DNA from: Halodurantibacterium daqingensis
GTDB taxonomy: Bacteria; Pseudomonadota; Alphaproteobacteria; Rhodobacterales; Rhodobacteraceae
Length of the DNA: 64,000 nt
NCBI RefSeq assembly: GCF_042666235.1
Contig: NZ_JBHTFQ010000006.1
Span: forward strand, 124,001 to 188,000
Direction of reading: 5' to 3'
Notes under the pieces: generated by a model
What the model saw: the letters and a program-made list of their open reading frames with translations, nothing else
Databases searched by the model: none
What the model was told of the DNA's origin: nothing
Part shown: positions 16,548-25,061 of the stretch, piece by piece
How the letters are laid out: the number at the start of each line of letters is the position of its first letter
Numbering within the stretch: the first letter of the stretch is position 1
Made by a program: the position numbers and the translations under genes

Positions 16548-17388
16548 CGTATGTGAAGAGCGTGAGCGCGCAAGGCCCCGGACGACGGGCATGACATGGC
16601 CCACGCGGACCTGCGCCCTGACCCGCAGCAGGAAGGCAGAACGGGCCGATCGCTTGGCATGAGGCGCCCGTGACTTCCCGGTCGCGGCGCCCGGCGCTGG
16701 CCCCGTCTTGCTCCGCTGTGGCTTCGGCCGGGCCGGGGGCCCGGCCGGAAAGCCTTGGGTCCGTCGTCTGCCGGTCGCACCAGCAGTTTGCCTTCCTTCC
16801 GGCGCGCGTTGCGATCCGGCCATAGGGGCGGTGAAGCCGGGCGTCACAAGAACGGTCCGCCGGGTCTTGCGCCACCTCCCGGCGGGCAGCTCTCGCTGCA
16901 CCCGGATCAAGCCTGCCCGCCGCTCTGGCGTCACACGGCCGGCGGGAGTGCTCGGGCGTTCCGGTCCTGTTGCGCGGGTCCAGCCAACGCCACTCGCGGA
17001 TCGGCGGCCCTGCCCCAACCGAAGATGGGATGGCTTCGAAAGCGGCCGGTCACCCGTTCCGTTCCCCATCGGGCCAGCGCGGGGTGTGAGATCAAGATAT
17101 CCTTGCACCCCTGCGGGCGCCGGGCCGGTGCACAGACACCAACGCCCCGGAAGGCAGGGCAGGCCTCACGCGAAGCTTCAGGATTTCGCCCACCGGCTGA
17201 TCCCTCGGCGGGCTCTGGCGCTGCGCGTGCATTGGCAAGGTTCGGAGCGAAAGCCGATCAAGCTGCCGCGTTTCCATCAACAGATGCCGAGGCACGAGAC
17301 CGGCTGCTGATCGGGGTCGAGGCTGGGCCTGCGGGGGCGCCGGAGTTCCCCCGCAAACCCGGCGAGTGCCCGGAACCTGATCCGGCGC
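16548..17388. other. Gene-free GC-rich stretch, 840 bp
   Basis: Several long overlapping open frames run on both strands, but none has a recognisable domain, hydrophobic pattern or credible start. They look like GC-driven frames. A ccgggcc...ggcccgg hairpin occurs near 16729-16746. I cannot tell whether this is a decayed gene or plain spacer before the convergent rlmE gene. Confidence 0.45.
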
Positions 17389-18150
17389 TTACGGATGATC
17401 CTCATCCGCCGGCTGCTGCCGCCGACCGCGAAAGCCGGTTGCGACCACGAATTTCTCGGAACTGTCCGAGCGGCTTGCCGGCGGCTTCACATTGGCCACC
17501 TTCTCGAAATTCTGCTTGAGGATGGTTTGCAGGCTGTTCTCCGCGCCGCCCGCCAGCACCTTGGCCACGAAGGTTCCGCCGTCCTCGAGCACGTCAAAGG
17601 CAAACTCGGCCGCCGCTTCGCACAGGGCGACGATCCGCAGGTGGTCGGTCTGCTTGTGTCCGCTGGAGGCAGCGGCCATGTCCGACATCACCACATCGGC
17701 GCGCCCGCCCAGCCAGTCCTTCACCTGCTGATCGGCGCCCTCCGCGAGGAAGTCCAACTGGTGGATCTCGGCTCCGGCAAGCGGTTCGACGGGCTGAAGA
17801 TCGACGCCCAGCACGCGGCCGATCTTCTTGCCCGGCCGCTCTCCCAACGCATTCACCCGCGCCACCGCCACCTGGCACCAGCCCCCGGGGGCGCAGCCCA
17901 GATCGACCACCCGCGCGCCAGGCACGAGGAAGCCGAAGCGGTCATCCAGCTCCAGGATCTTGAACGCCGCGCGGCCGCGATAGCCCTCGCGTTTCGCGCG
18001 CTGCACATAGGGGTCGTTCAGCTGCCGTTCGAGCCAGAGGGTCGAGCTGAGCTTGCGCCCCCGCGCCGTCTTGACCCGCACCCGCAGATCGCGTTGCCCG
18101 CGACCCGAGGTATTGCCCGTGCCGCCCGATTTTCCGCCACTTTTCGTCAT
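17389..18150 (-). CDS. rlmE: 23S rRNA 2'-O-methyltransferase (RlmE/FtsJ)
   Basis: About 253 residues. The SAM-binding motif is DLGCAPGGWCQVA. The catalytic K-D-K-E residues are recognisable in GRAAFKILELDDRF, VVMSDMAAASSG, TFVAKVLAGG and SSEKFVVATGFRG. RlmE methylates the 2'-O of a uridine in the 23S rRNA A-loop late in 50S assembly. A basic Gly/Ser-rich N-terminal tail precedes the fold. Start chosen at MTKSGGKSGG (18150), just one base after the Ppx/GppA gene stop, so the two genes are probably cotranscribed. Confidence 0.95.
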   Translation of the reverse strand: MTKSGGKSGGTGNTSGRGQRDLRVRVKTARGRKLSSTLWLERQLNDPYVQRAKREGYRGRAAFKILELDDRFGFLVPGARVVDLGCAPGGWCQVAVARVNALGERPGKKIGRVLGVDLQPVEPLAGAEIHQLDFLAEGADQQVKDWLGGRADVVMSDMAAASSGHKQTDHLRIVALCEAAAEFAFDVLEDGGTFVAKVLAGGAENSLQTILKQNFEKVANVKPPASRSDSSEKFVVATGFRGRRQQPADEDHP

Positions 18151-18151
18151 T

Positions 18152-19264
18152 TCAGAACGGCCCGTCCTCGAGAACTCCATCGGCGCACATCTGCGCGTAA
18201 AGCAAGCCCTCGCGCAACCCCCGGTCCGCCACCGAAAGCCGGTCGGTCGGCCAGATTCGCATCAGCGCCTGCAGAATCGCCGCCCCCGACATGATCAGCG
18301 TGTGCCGGTCGCGCCCGATCCGGGGATCGCTGCGCCGCCCTTCCGGCCCCAGCACCAGATATTCGCGGATCACCCGGTCGATCTGGTCGCTGGTCATCCG
18401 CAGCCCGTCAACCTTGTTGCGATCATAGCGCCGCAGGTTCAGATACGAGGCCGCAACCGTGGTCACCGTGCCCGAGGTGCCGATGATCTGAAAGCCCTCG
18501 CGCGCCTGCTGATGGCTGTAGGGCGAGAAATCGGCGAGGTTCTCCTCGAAGAACCAGCTCATCAGCGCGAAGCGTGCCGCGTCATCCTCGACATCCTGAA
18601 ACTGGTCCTTCAGCGTCGCCACCCCCAGCGGCACGCTGATCCAGTCCACGACCTTGGCGGCGGGAAAGGGGCTTTCGGGCGGATGGAACCCGGCGTGCAA
18701 CCGCATGATCGCGCGCGGCCGTTCATGGCGCGGCACCGAGGAGAGATCGATCCAGACCAGCTCGGTCGAGCCGCCGCCGATATCCACCACCAGAAGCTGT
18801 TCGGTGCGCACCGACACCAGCGGCGCGCAGGAAACAACCGCCAGCCGCGCCTCTTCCTCGGGCTGGATCACATCCAGCGCAAGGCCGGTTTCGCGCCGCA
18901 CCTGGCGCAGGAAGTCGCGGGCGTTGCGCGCACGGCGGCAGGCCTCGGTCGCGACCAGCCGCATGCGCTTGACATTGTGCTGTTCGATCTTGCGCTGGCA
19001 GATCCGCAAGGCCTGGATCGTGCGCGACATCGAGGCCCGCGACAACCTGCCGGTTGCCTCGAGCCCGGCGCCAAGCTGCACCGTCTTGGAAAAACTGTCG
19101 ACCACATGAAACTGGTTGCCCTTGGGCTGGGCAATCAGCATGCGGCAACTGTTCGTGCCCAGATCCAGCGCGGCGTAAAGCTCGGCCGGATCGGGTTTTG
19201 GGGCGCCGGGCGGCTCGACCGGTTTGGGAAACGCGCCCGCACCCCGGGGACGCCTGGGCGTCAT
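18152..19264 (-). CDS. Ppx/GppA exopolyphosphatase/pppGpp phosphatase family
   Basis: A 370-residue ASKHA-fold phosphatase. The N-terminal phosphate loop is ALDLGTNSCRMLIA; the second is VVDIGGGSTELVW. A later GTSGTVTTVAA region completes the fold. Members hydrolyse polyphosphate or convert pppGpp to ppGpp. The sequence does not decide between them. The ATG at 19264 is chosen because ggaggg lies 7 bases upstream; the frame stays open far beyond, but that part is not protein-like. It is upstream of rlmE in a likely two-gene operon. Confidence 0.92.
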   Translation of the reverse strand: MTPRRPRGAGAFPKPVEPPGAPKPDPAELYAALDLGTNSCRMLIAQPKGNQFHVVDSFSKTVQLGAGLEATGRLSRASMSRTIQALRICQRKIEQHNVKRMRLVATEACRRARNARDFLRQVRRETGLALDVIQPEEEARLAVVSCAPLVSVRTEQLLVVDIGGGSTELVWIDLSSVPRHERPRAIMRLHAGFHPPESPFPAAKVVDWISVPLGVATLKDQFQDVEDDAARFALMSWFFEENLADFSPYSHQQAREGFQIIGTSGTVTTVAASYLNLRRYDRNKVDGLRMTSDQIDRVIREYLVLGPEGRRSDPRIGRDRHTLIMSGAAILQALMRIWPTDRLSVADRGLREGLLYAQMCADGVLEDGPF

Positions 19265-19528
19265 CTCGTCGCCCTCCATTCGCTGTTGGATCAAGCCTAT
19301 CGCCAGCCCCCGGCCGACGCAAGCAAAGACGGGGCCGGGCCGCCCTCGCGCTGTCTTGGCCAGCTGCACCCGAAGGCACCCGATGCCATCATCGGCCCCG
19401 CGCGATGCAGAGCCCCCGCGCGGGCGAGCCCGGGGCTTGACCGGCCCGAAGATGCAATGCCCGGGTTCGGCTTGCAGCGCGCTGCCTCGCGGCCTATCAC
19501 CAGTGAACCCGCGCCCGAGGAGATCCAT

Positions 19529-20479
19529 ATGCGCCAGCCCCCCAGCCTGTCTGTCGTGGCCGATATCGGCGGCACCAATACCCGCGTCGCCCTGGCCGAG
19601 GGCCCTGCGCTGCGGCCCGACTCGATCCGCCGGTTCCGCAACGCCGATCATCCGGGGCTGGAGCCGATCCTGCGGGCCTATCTGGACACGATGGGGATCG
19701 AGGCCTGTGCCGGCGCCTGCGTTGCCGTGGCCGGACCCGTGCGCGACGGCGTGGCGCGGATGACGAACCTTGACTGGGAAATGACCGAGCGTTCCATCGC
19801 CGCGGCAACGGGGGCCGCGCGGGTGGCCATTCTCAACGACCTGCAGGCGCAGGGCCACGCCCTGGACCATCTTGGCCGTGAAAGCCTGCTTCCCGTCCTG
19901 CCCGGCCGGCCCGCGCCCGCCGGGGCGGCCCGGCTTGTGGTGGGGCTTGGCACCGGCTTCAATGCCGCGCCGGTGCATTGCACGCCCTCCGGCCTGGTCG
20001 TCGCACCATCCGAATGTGGTCATGTGACCCTTCCGACCCGCTCGGCTGCCGAACTGCGCCTGGCGCGCCATATCGAGGCCCAGCACGGATTCGCTGCGGT
20101 CGAGGATGTGCTGTCGGGACGGGGCCTGGCCGGACTGCACGCCTGGCACAGCCACAACGGCGCGGATCTCGGCCCCGCCGAGGTGATGCAGGCGATCGCA
20201 GCGCAGGATCCCCTTGCCACCGAGGCCGGGCGGCTGTTCGTCGGGCTGCTGGGCCGCGTCATGGGCGATCTTGCGCTGATCCACCTGCCCTTCGGAGGTG
20301 TCTTCCTGATCGGCGGGGTGGCGCGGGCCTTCGGCCCCTGGCTGGAGCCTTTCGGCTTTGGCGAAGCGTTCCACGACAAGGGCCGCTTTTCGGATTTCCT
20401 CGGGAATTTTCCGGTGGCGCTGGTCACGGATGACTATGCGGCCCTGCAAGGTTGCGCCGGCCATCTGGCTGCCCGGTAG
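19529..20479 (+). CDS. glk: Glucokinase
   Basis: A 316-residue Glk. It has the phosphate-binding VVADIGGTNTRVALAEG, AGPVRDGVARMTNLDW, the catalytic-Asp region ILNDLQAQG, GLGTGFNAA and the PSECGHVTL signature with the substrate-binding Glu. It phosphorylates glucose to glucose 6-phosphate in the cytoplasm. The start is set by gaggagat just upstream of the ATG. It stands alone, divergent from the ppx-rlmE pair across about 265 bp. Confidence 0.95.
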   Translation: MRQPPSLSVVADIGGTNTRVALAEGPALRPDSIRRFRNADHPGLEPILRAYLDTMGIEACAGACVAVAGPVRDGVARMTNLDWEMTERSIAAATGAARVAILNDLQAQGHALDHLGRESLLPVLPGRPAPAGAARLVVGLGTGFNAAPVHCTPSGLVVAPSECGHVTLPTRSAAELRLARHIEAQHGFAAVEDVLSGRGLAGLHAWHSHNGADLGPAEVMQAIAAQDPLATEAGRLFVGLLGRVMGDLALIHLPFGGVFLIGGVARAFGPWLEPFGFGEAFHDKGRFSDFLGNFPVALVTDDYAALQGCAGHLAAR

Positions 20480-20788
20480 CCGGAGGCTTCCGAGCCAGAC
20501 CCTTCCGCCGCAGACCCCGGGTGCCCGGGCCGGGTTCGTCGGTGCAGCATCTTGGCGCCGAGGGGCGGACGGGTCATGCCCCCAGGGCGCTGCGCACGGG
20601 CCCGGCGCGCGAAAGGGTTCCTCAGGCGACGGTTCCCGCCCTCCGGCCCCGGAAACAGGGACCAGCGGCCTGTCCTTCGGCGGATTGCCGCCGCGGAAAC
20701 AAATTCGTGAACAATTCCGGCACTGGCGCGTTCTTCCGCCACAAGCCGCACGGATGGGCCGCGCGGCACCCCGGAAATGGAGAGTCCG
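20480..20788. other. Spacer upstream of small lipoprotein gene
   Basis: About 310 bp with no credible gene. The part at 20695-20720 (gaaacaaattcgtgaacaattccgg) is AT-richer than the rest and is the likeliest promoter zone for the lipoprotein gene. Confidence 0.35.
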
Positions 20789-20977
20789 ATGACCCGCAGC
20801 CTGAAACTCGTCGCCCCCGGTCTTGCCGTCCTTCTGCTGGTTGCCGCCTGTGGCGAAACCCGCACCCAGCGTGCCGCGACCGGCGCCCTCGGCGGCGCAG
20901 CCGCCGGCCAGATCATCGCGGGCGAGCCGCTTGCCGGCGCCGCGATCGGAGGTGTGGGCGGCGCGCTTATCCCCTGA
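20789..20977 (+). CDS. Small glycine-zipper lipoprotein, 62 aa
   Basis: A 62-residue protein: signal peptide with lipobox LLLVAACGE, then a Gly/Ala-rich zipper (TGALGGAAAGQIIAGEP, GAAIGGVGGALIP) able to pack in membranes. It is probably anchored by lipid in the outer or inner membrane. The start at MTRSLKL is preferred over an ATG 12 bases upstream because the purine-rich ggagag is better placed. A strong terminator follows. Such short glycine-zipper lipoproteins recur in Rhodobacterales, with unknown function. Confidence 0.8.
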   Translation: MTRSLKLVAPGLAVLLLVAACGETRTQRAATGALGGAAAGQIIAGEPLAGAAIGGVGGALIP

Positions 20978-20990
20978 CGCCGCCAAAAGG

Positions 20991-21024
20991 AAACGGGGGC
21001 CGGCATTGGTGCCCGCCCCCGTTT
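20991..21024. terminator. Bidirectional terminator, lipoprotein / cyclophilin
   Basis: Stem aaacgggggc / gcccccgttt around a 14-nt loop between convergent genes. It has a short A/T flank on both sides, so it may serve both directions. Confidence 0.75.
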
Positions 21025-21044
21025 CGCATTCCCCGAGAACGCGA

Positions 21045-21656
21045 TCAGCGCTCCACGCTCACGCGGGCCATGTAATCCGGATCATCCACCGCGCCATTCG
21101 CACGGCTGTTGCCCTTCTTGATCGCATCGACCGCATCCATCCCCTCGATCACCTGCCCGACCACCGTGTACTGGCCGTTCAGATGCGAGGCCGGCGCGAA
21201 CATGATGAAGAACTGGCTGTTGGCCGAGTTCGGGTTCTGCGACCGGGCCATGCCGACGGTGCCGCGTTCAAACGGCAGGCGCGAGAATTCGGCCGGAAGG
21301 TCAGGCAGATCCGACCCGCCCATGCCTGCCCGCCGCGTGTCGCTGCCCTGCCGGCCGTATTGCACATCGCCGGTCTGTGCCATGAACCCGTCGATCACCC
21401 GGTGGAACACGACGCCATCATAGGCGCCCTGCTCGGCCAGCATGGTCAGACGTTCGGCATGGGCGGGGGCCAGATCCTCGCGCAGGTCGATCACGATCCG
21501 GCCCGAGGCGCTTCCGCCCAGCTCGATCACCAGATTGGGGCCAGGCCCGTCCTGTACCTGCGCATCGGCCGCGCCGCCGCTCTGGATCAGCGCGAAACCC
21601 CCCAGCACGGCAAGCCCGAGGCCGAACAGACCGCCGGCGATTACCCGATCATGCAT
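21045..21656 (-). CDS. Exported or membrane-anchored cyclophilin-type PPIase
   Basis: A 203-residue cyclophilin with an N-terminal hydrophobic segment (VIAGGLFGLGLAVLGGFAL), probably a signal anchor. The PPIase fold shows VVFHRVIDGFMAQTGD (catalytic Arg), GTVGMARSQNPNSANSQFFIMF and YTVVGQVIEGMD. It should catalyse prolyl isomerisation during periplasmic protein folding. Its start overlaps the stop of the cytoplasmic cyclophilin by 8 bases. The two are tandem relatives sharing GGSDLPDLPAEFSR, so a duplication followed by relocation is likely. Confidence 0.93.
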   Translation of the reverse strand: MHDRVIAGGLFGLGLAVLGGFALIQSGGAADAQVQDGPGPNLVIELGGSASGRIVIDLREDLAPAHAERLTMLAEQGAYDGVVFHRVIDGFMAQTGDVQYGRQGSDTRRAGMGGSDLPDLPAEFSRLPFERGTVGMARSQNPNSANSQFFIMFAPASHLNGQYTVVGQVIEGMDAVDAIKKGNSRANGAVDDPDYMARVSVER

Positions 21657-22155
21657 CGGCAGCCACCTTGACGCTGATCATCCGGTCGGGCTCGGCAGGC
21701 GGCTCGCCCCGCGCGATCTTGTCCACATGCTCCATCCCCGAGATCACCCGGCCATAGACGGTATACTGACCGTTGAGGAAATGGTTGTCCTTGAAGTTGA
21801 TGAAGAACTGGCTGTTGGCGGAATTCGGGTTCGAGGAACGGGCGGCGCCCAGCGTGCCGCGGTCATGCGGAATGCGCGAGAATTCAGCCGGAAGATCAGG
21901 CAGATCCGATCCGCCGGTGCCGGCGCGGCGCAGGTTGAAATCGCGTTCGGCATTGCCGTTCGCCACATCGCCCGTCTGGGCCATGAAGCCCTCGATCACG
22001 CGGTGAAAGACCACGTTGTCATAGGCGCCGGCGCGGGCAAGCTCCTTCATGCGCGCGGCGTGTTGCGGCGCAATGTCTGCCAGAAGTTCGATCAGCACCG
22101 GGCCGTCCTTCAGCTCGATGATGATGGTGTTTTCGGGATCCTTGATCTCGGCCAT
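21649..22155 (-). CDS. Cytoplasmic cyclophilin-type peptidylprolyl isomerase
   Basis: A 168-residue PPIase without a signal: VVFHRVIEGFMAQTGD, AARSSNPNSANSQFFINF and YTVYGRVISGMEHVD are the cyclophilin core. It isomerises Xaa-Pro bonds in the cytoplasm. The start is at MAEIKDPENT, with a tcacggaagga-like site upstream on the minus strand. It is translationally coupled to the exported copy downstream. It is divergent from pgk across 150 bp. Confidence 0.94.
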   Translation of the reverse strand: MAEIKDPENTIIIELKDGPVLIELLADIAPQHAARMKELARAGAYDNVVFHRVIEGFMAQTGDVANGNAERDFNLRRAGTGGSDLPDLPAEFSRIPHDRGTLGAARSSNPNSANSQFFINFKDNHFLNGQYTVYGRVISGMEHVDKIARGEPPAEPDRMISVKVAADA

Positions 22156-22305
22156 GGCCAGTCCTTCCGTGATGGTATGCCTGCAACCTAGTCGCTGCGG
22201 CGGGCAAGGAAAAGGCCAAAGCCCGGGTCCGCGTTGCGGTTGACGCAGCCCCCCGCTTCGGGCGACATGGGCGCGACATGGACTTCCTGCACTGGAGAAA
22301 CCGCG

Positions 22306-23496
22306 ATGAGCTGGAAAACCCTGGACGATATGGACCTTGCGGGCAAGACCGCGCTGGTGCGGGTCGATATCAACGTGCCGGTGGCTGACGGGCAGGTCAC
22401 CGACGCGACGCGGATCGAGAAGATCGTGCCGACGGTCAAGGATATAACGGGCCGCGGCGGCAAGGTGGTGCTGCTGGCCCATTTCGGCCGCCCCAAGGGA
22501 AAACACGTGGAGGAGATGAGCCTGCGCGTGACCCTGCCCGCGCTGGAGCGTGCCCTGGGCCAGCCGGTGCGCTTTGCCGGGGATTGCGTGGGCGCGCCCG
22601 CAGCACAGGCCATTGCCGCAGCCGGCACGGGCGATGTCGTGCTGCTCGAGAACACCCGCTTCCACGCGGGCGAGGAAAGGAACGACCCCGCGCTTGCACA
22701 GGCCATGGCCGCGCTGGGGGACATCTATGTGAATGATGCGTTTTCGGCCGCCCACCGCGCCCATGCCTCGACCGAGGGGTTGGCCCATCTGCTGCCCTCA
22801 TGCGCCGGCCGGCTGATGGAGGCGGAACTCCGCGCCCTGACGGCCGCCCTTGGCACGCCGGAACGCCCGGTGGTCGCCGTTGTCGGCGGCGCGAAGGTTT
22901 CAACCAAGCTGGAGCTGCTGGGCAACCTTGTGGGCAAGGTCGATCATCTTGTGATCGGGGGGGGCATGGCCAATACCTTCCTTGTGGCGCAGGGTATCGC
23001 TGTCGGGAAATCCCTCGCCGAACATGACATGGCGCCGACGGTTCAGGACATCCTCGCCAAGGCCGGGGCGGCGGGCTGCACCATCCACCTGCCCCGCGAC
23101 ATCGTCGTCGCACGCGAGTTCCGCGCCGGCGCCGCGCATGAAACCCTGCCGGTGGAGGCCTGCCCCGAGGATGCGATGATCCTGGATGCCGGGCCGGAGT
23201 CGGTGGCGCAGCTCGGCAAACTGTTCGAAAGCTGCCGCACGCTGATCTGGAACGGGCCGCTGGGTGCCTTTGAAATCGTCCCCTTCGATGCTGCGACCAA
23301 TGCCGCCGCCCGCAAGGTGGCCGAACTGACCAGGGCAGGCAGGCTTGTCAGTGTCGCCGGGGGTGGGGACACTGTCTCGGCGCTGAACAAGGCCGGCGTT
23401 GCGGCCGAGTTCAGCTATATCTCCACCGCCGGCGGTGCCTTCCTCGAATGGATGGAAGGCAAGGAGCTTCCCGGCGTCGCGGCATTGATGCGCTAG
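22306..23496 (+). CDS. pgk: Phosphoglycerate kinase
   Basis: A 396-residue Pgk with the N-terminal RVDINVPV motif, AHFGRPKGK, LLENTRFHAGE, VVGGAKVSTKLELL, and the nucleotide-site WNGPLGAFE and GGGDTVSAL. It makes ATP from 1,3-bisphosphoglycerate in glycolysis or runs in reverse in carbon fixation. The start follows a gagaaaccgcg site. It is followed 108 bp later by the aldolase gene, giving a small central-carbon cluster. Confidence 0.98.
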   Translation: MSWKTLDDMDLAGKTALVRVDINVPVADGQVTDATRIEKIVPTVKDITGRGGKVVLLAHFGRPKGKHVEEMSLRVTLPALERALGQPVRFAGDCVGAPAAQAIAAAGTGDVVLLENTRFHAGEERNDPALAQAMAALGDIYVNDAFSAAHRAHASTEGLAHLLPSCAGRLMEAELRALTAALGTPERPVVAVVGGAKVSTKLELLGNLVGKVDHLVIGGGMANTFLVAQGIAVGKSLAEHDMAPTVQDILAKAGAAGCTIHLPRDIVVAREFRAGAAHETLPVEACPEDAMILDAGPESVAQLGKLFESCRTLIWNGPLGAFEIVPFDAATNAAARKVAELTRAGRLVSVAGGGDTVSALNKAGVAAEFSYISTAGGAFLEWMEGKELPGVAALMR

Positions 23497-23604
23497 GCCG
23501 GCAAAACAATCACAGGTGGCGCCTGTTAGCGCCACCAGCGTTGCACCTTGGCGCGGGGCACACTAACCAAGGGCAAGATCATTCCCAGACCGAGAGGCGA
23601 CGCA

Positions 23605-24534
23605 ATGCGTGCGACACGGACCGTTCAGAAAATCCTGAGCAATTATGAAGGCGAAACGCCCGGCGTGAAGGCGAACCTGTGCCGGATGCTGATGCAGGGC
23701 AAGCTGGGCGGCACCGGCAAGATGATCATCCTGCCGGTCGATCAGGGGTTCGAACACGGCCCCGCCCGGACCTTTGCCGCGAACCCCGCCGCCTATGACC
23801 CGCACTACCACTATCAACTTGCGATTGATGCGGGCCTGAGCGCCTATGCCGCGCCGCTCGGCATGATCGAGGCCGGGGCCGATACCTTCGCCGGCCAGAT
23901 CCCGACGATCCTCAAGGTCAACAGCGCGAACTCGCTGATGTCGGACACCGCGGGCAAGAACCAGGCGATCACGGCAAGCGTCGATGATGCGCTGCGGCTG
24001 GGCTGTGCGGCCATCGGCTTCACCATCTATCCGGGGTCGGACGCCGCGCTGGAGATGTATGAGGAAATCAGCGCGATGCGCGAAGAAGCCGCGCGCAAGG
24101 GCGTGGCCACCGTGATCTGGTCCTATCCGCGCGGCGAGGCGATCAGCAAGGACGGGGAAACCGCGATCGATGTCGCCGCCTATGCGGCACAGATTGCAGC
24201 GCTTCTGGGCGCCCATATCATCAAGATCAAGCTCTCGACCGATCACCTGATGCTGCCCGAGGCCAAGAAGGTCTATGAGGAAAAGGCGATCGATATCGCA
24301 AGCCAGGCCGCCCGGGTGAAGCACTGCATGGAGGCCAGCTTCAACGGCCGGCGCATCGTCGTGTTCTCGGGCGGGGCCAAGAAGGGCGCCGACAGCGTCT
24401 ATGACGACGCCCGTGCAATCCGCGACGGCGGCGGCAACGGTTCGATCATCGGCCGCAACAGCTTCCAGCGCAGCCGCGAAGAGGCGCTGGAGATGCTCGG
24501 CAAGCTGGTCGATATCTACAAGGGCCGTGCCTGA
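23605..24534 (+). CDS. Class I fructose-bisphosphate aldolase, DhnA/FbaB type
   Basis: A 309-residue TIM-barrel aldolase. The Schiff-base Lys region is IIKIKLSTDH, with phosphate-site GGAKKGADSVYDDA and the N-terminal ILPVDQGFEHGP. It splits fructose 1,6-bisphosphate without a metal cofactor. The ATG at 23605 has gagaggcg in front, while the upstream in-frame ATG gives an unlikely leader. It pairs with pgk upstream and ends at a strong terminator, forming a glycolytic or gluconeogenic unit. Confidence 0.94.
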   Translation: MRATRTVQKILSNYEGETPGVKANLCRMLMQGKLGGTGKMIILPVDQGFEHGPARTFAANPAAYDPHYHYQLAIDAGLSAYAAPLGMIEAGADTFAGQIPTILKVNSANSLMSDTAGKNQAITASVDDALRLGCAAIGFTIYPGSDAALEMYEEISAMREEAARKGVATVIWSYPRGEAISKDGETAIDVAAYAAQIAALLGAHIIKIKLSTDHLMLPEAKKVYEEKAIDIASQAARVKHCMEASFNGRRIVVFSGGAKKGADSVYDDARAIRDGGGNGSIIGRNSFQRSREEALEMLGKLVDIYKGRA

Positions 24535-24560
24535 GCAACCGCCCGCGACACCCACGAAAG

Positions 24561-24585
24561 CGCGCCCCATCCGGGGCGCGTTTTT
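24561..24585 (+). terminator. Intrinsic terminator after the aldolase gene
   Basis: Perfect stem cgcgcccc / ggggcgcg with a 4-nt loop followed by TTTTT, 26 bp after the stop. Confidence 0.9.
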
Positions 24586-24665
24586 CATTGAGGGATTCCC
24601 AAGCCGGGTGGTTTGTGCCATCCTGATCCCAACGCGTCCCGTGAGAGGACTGGCACAGGAACGTC

Positions 24666-24968
24666 ATGAGCAGACAGCGCAGCCGCCCCTCGCTTGGGCC
24701 GATCATGTTCTACGGCCTCGCCTTCACCCTGGCGAGCTACTTCACCTTTGCTGCCGTGCAAGGGGATTACGGCGTGTTCCGCCGCGTGCAGCTGGATGCG
24801 GAATCCCGTGCCCTGATCGAGGAGCGCGACATGCTGGCGGCCGAACTGGCCGAGATGGAGAACCGCAACCGCAGGCTGTCCGACGAATACCTTGATCTCG
24901 ACCTGCTGGACGAACAGGCGCGCGACGTGCTGGGACTGATCCGGATGGACGAACTCGTCGTCCGCTGA
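24666..24968 (+). CDS. FtsB/DivIC-family septum formation initiator
   Basis: A 100-residue bitopic protein with a short basic cytoplasmic tail, one transmembrane helix (about residues 12-32, PIMFYGLAFTLASYFTF) and a periplasmic coiled coil rich in Glu/Leu/Arg (about 42-80). This is the FtsB/DivIC layout. Family members link FtsL and FtsQ in the division complex. It lies just upstream of the pdh genes, a common placement in alphaproteobacteria, but has its own short gap and probably its own transcript. Confidence 0.85.
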   Translation: MSRQRSRPSLGPIMFYGLAFTLASYFTFAAVQGDYGVFRRVQLDAESRALIEERDMLAAELAEMENRNRRLSDEYLDLDLLDEQARDVLGLIRMDELVVR

Positions 24969-24985
24969 GGCGGCGAAAAACGTCT

Positions 24986-25014
24986 TTGCCCTTGCTGCGC
25001 CAATCCGCTATAGA
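24986..25014 (+). promoter_or_regulatory. Putative sigma-70 promoter of the pdh operon
   Basis: TTGCCC (24986-24991), exactly 17 nt, then TATAGA (25009-25014). The expected start is near 25021, 40 nt before pdhA. The match in both hexamers and spacing is good for this GC-rich genome. Confidence 0.65.
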
Positions 25015-25017
25015 ATG

Positions 25018-25031
25018 GTTTAGCGTTAAAC
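25018..25031 (+). promoter_or_regulatory. Inverted repeat at the pdh transcription start
   Basis: gttta-gcgt-taaac: two 5-bp arms over the predicted start site. The position fits a repressor operator. No regulator gene adjoins it, so the binding protein is unknown. Confidence 0.4.
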
Positions 25032-25061
25032 TATCTTGCACAGACCAGGGAGAGGCTCGGC

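Noticed and set aside
16548..17388. A 254-codon plus-strand frame (16755-17519)
   Set aside because: No domain, Arg/Pro/Ala-rich, runs into the antisense of rlmE; looks GC-driven.
19265..20986. Long N-terminal extension of the Ppx/GppA frame
   Set aside because: It is antisense to glk and the lipoprotein gene; the ATG at 19264 has a good ribosome binding site.
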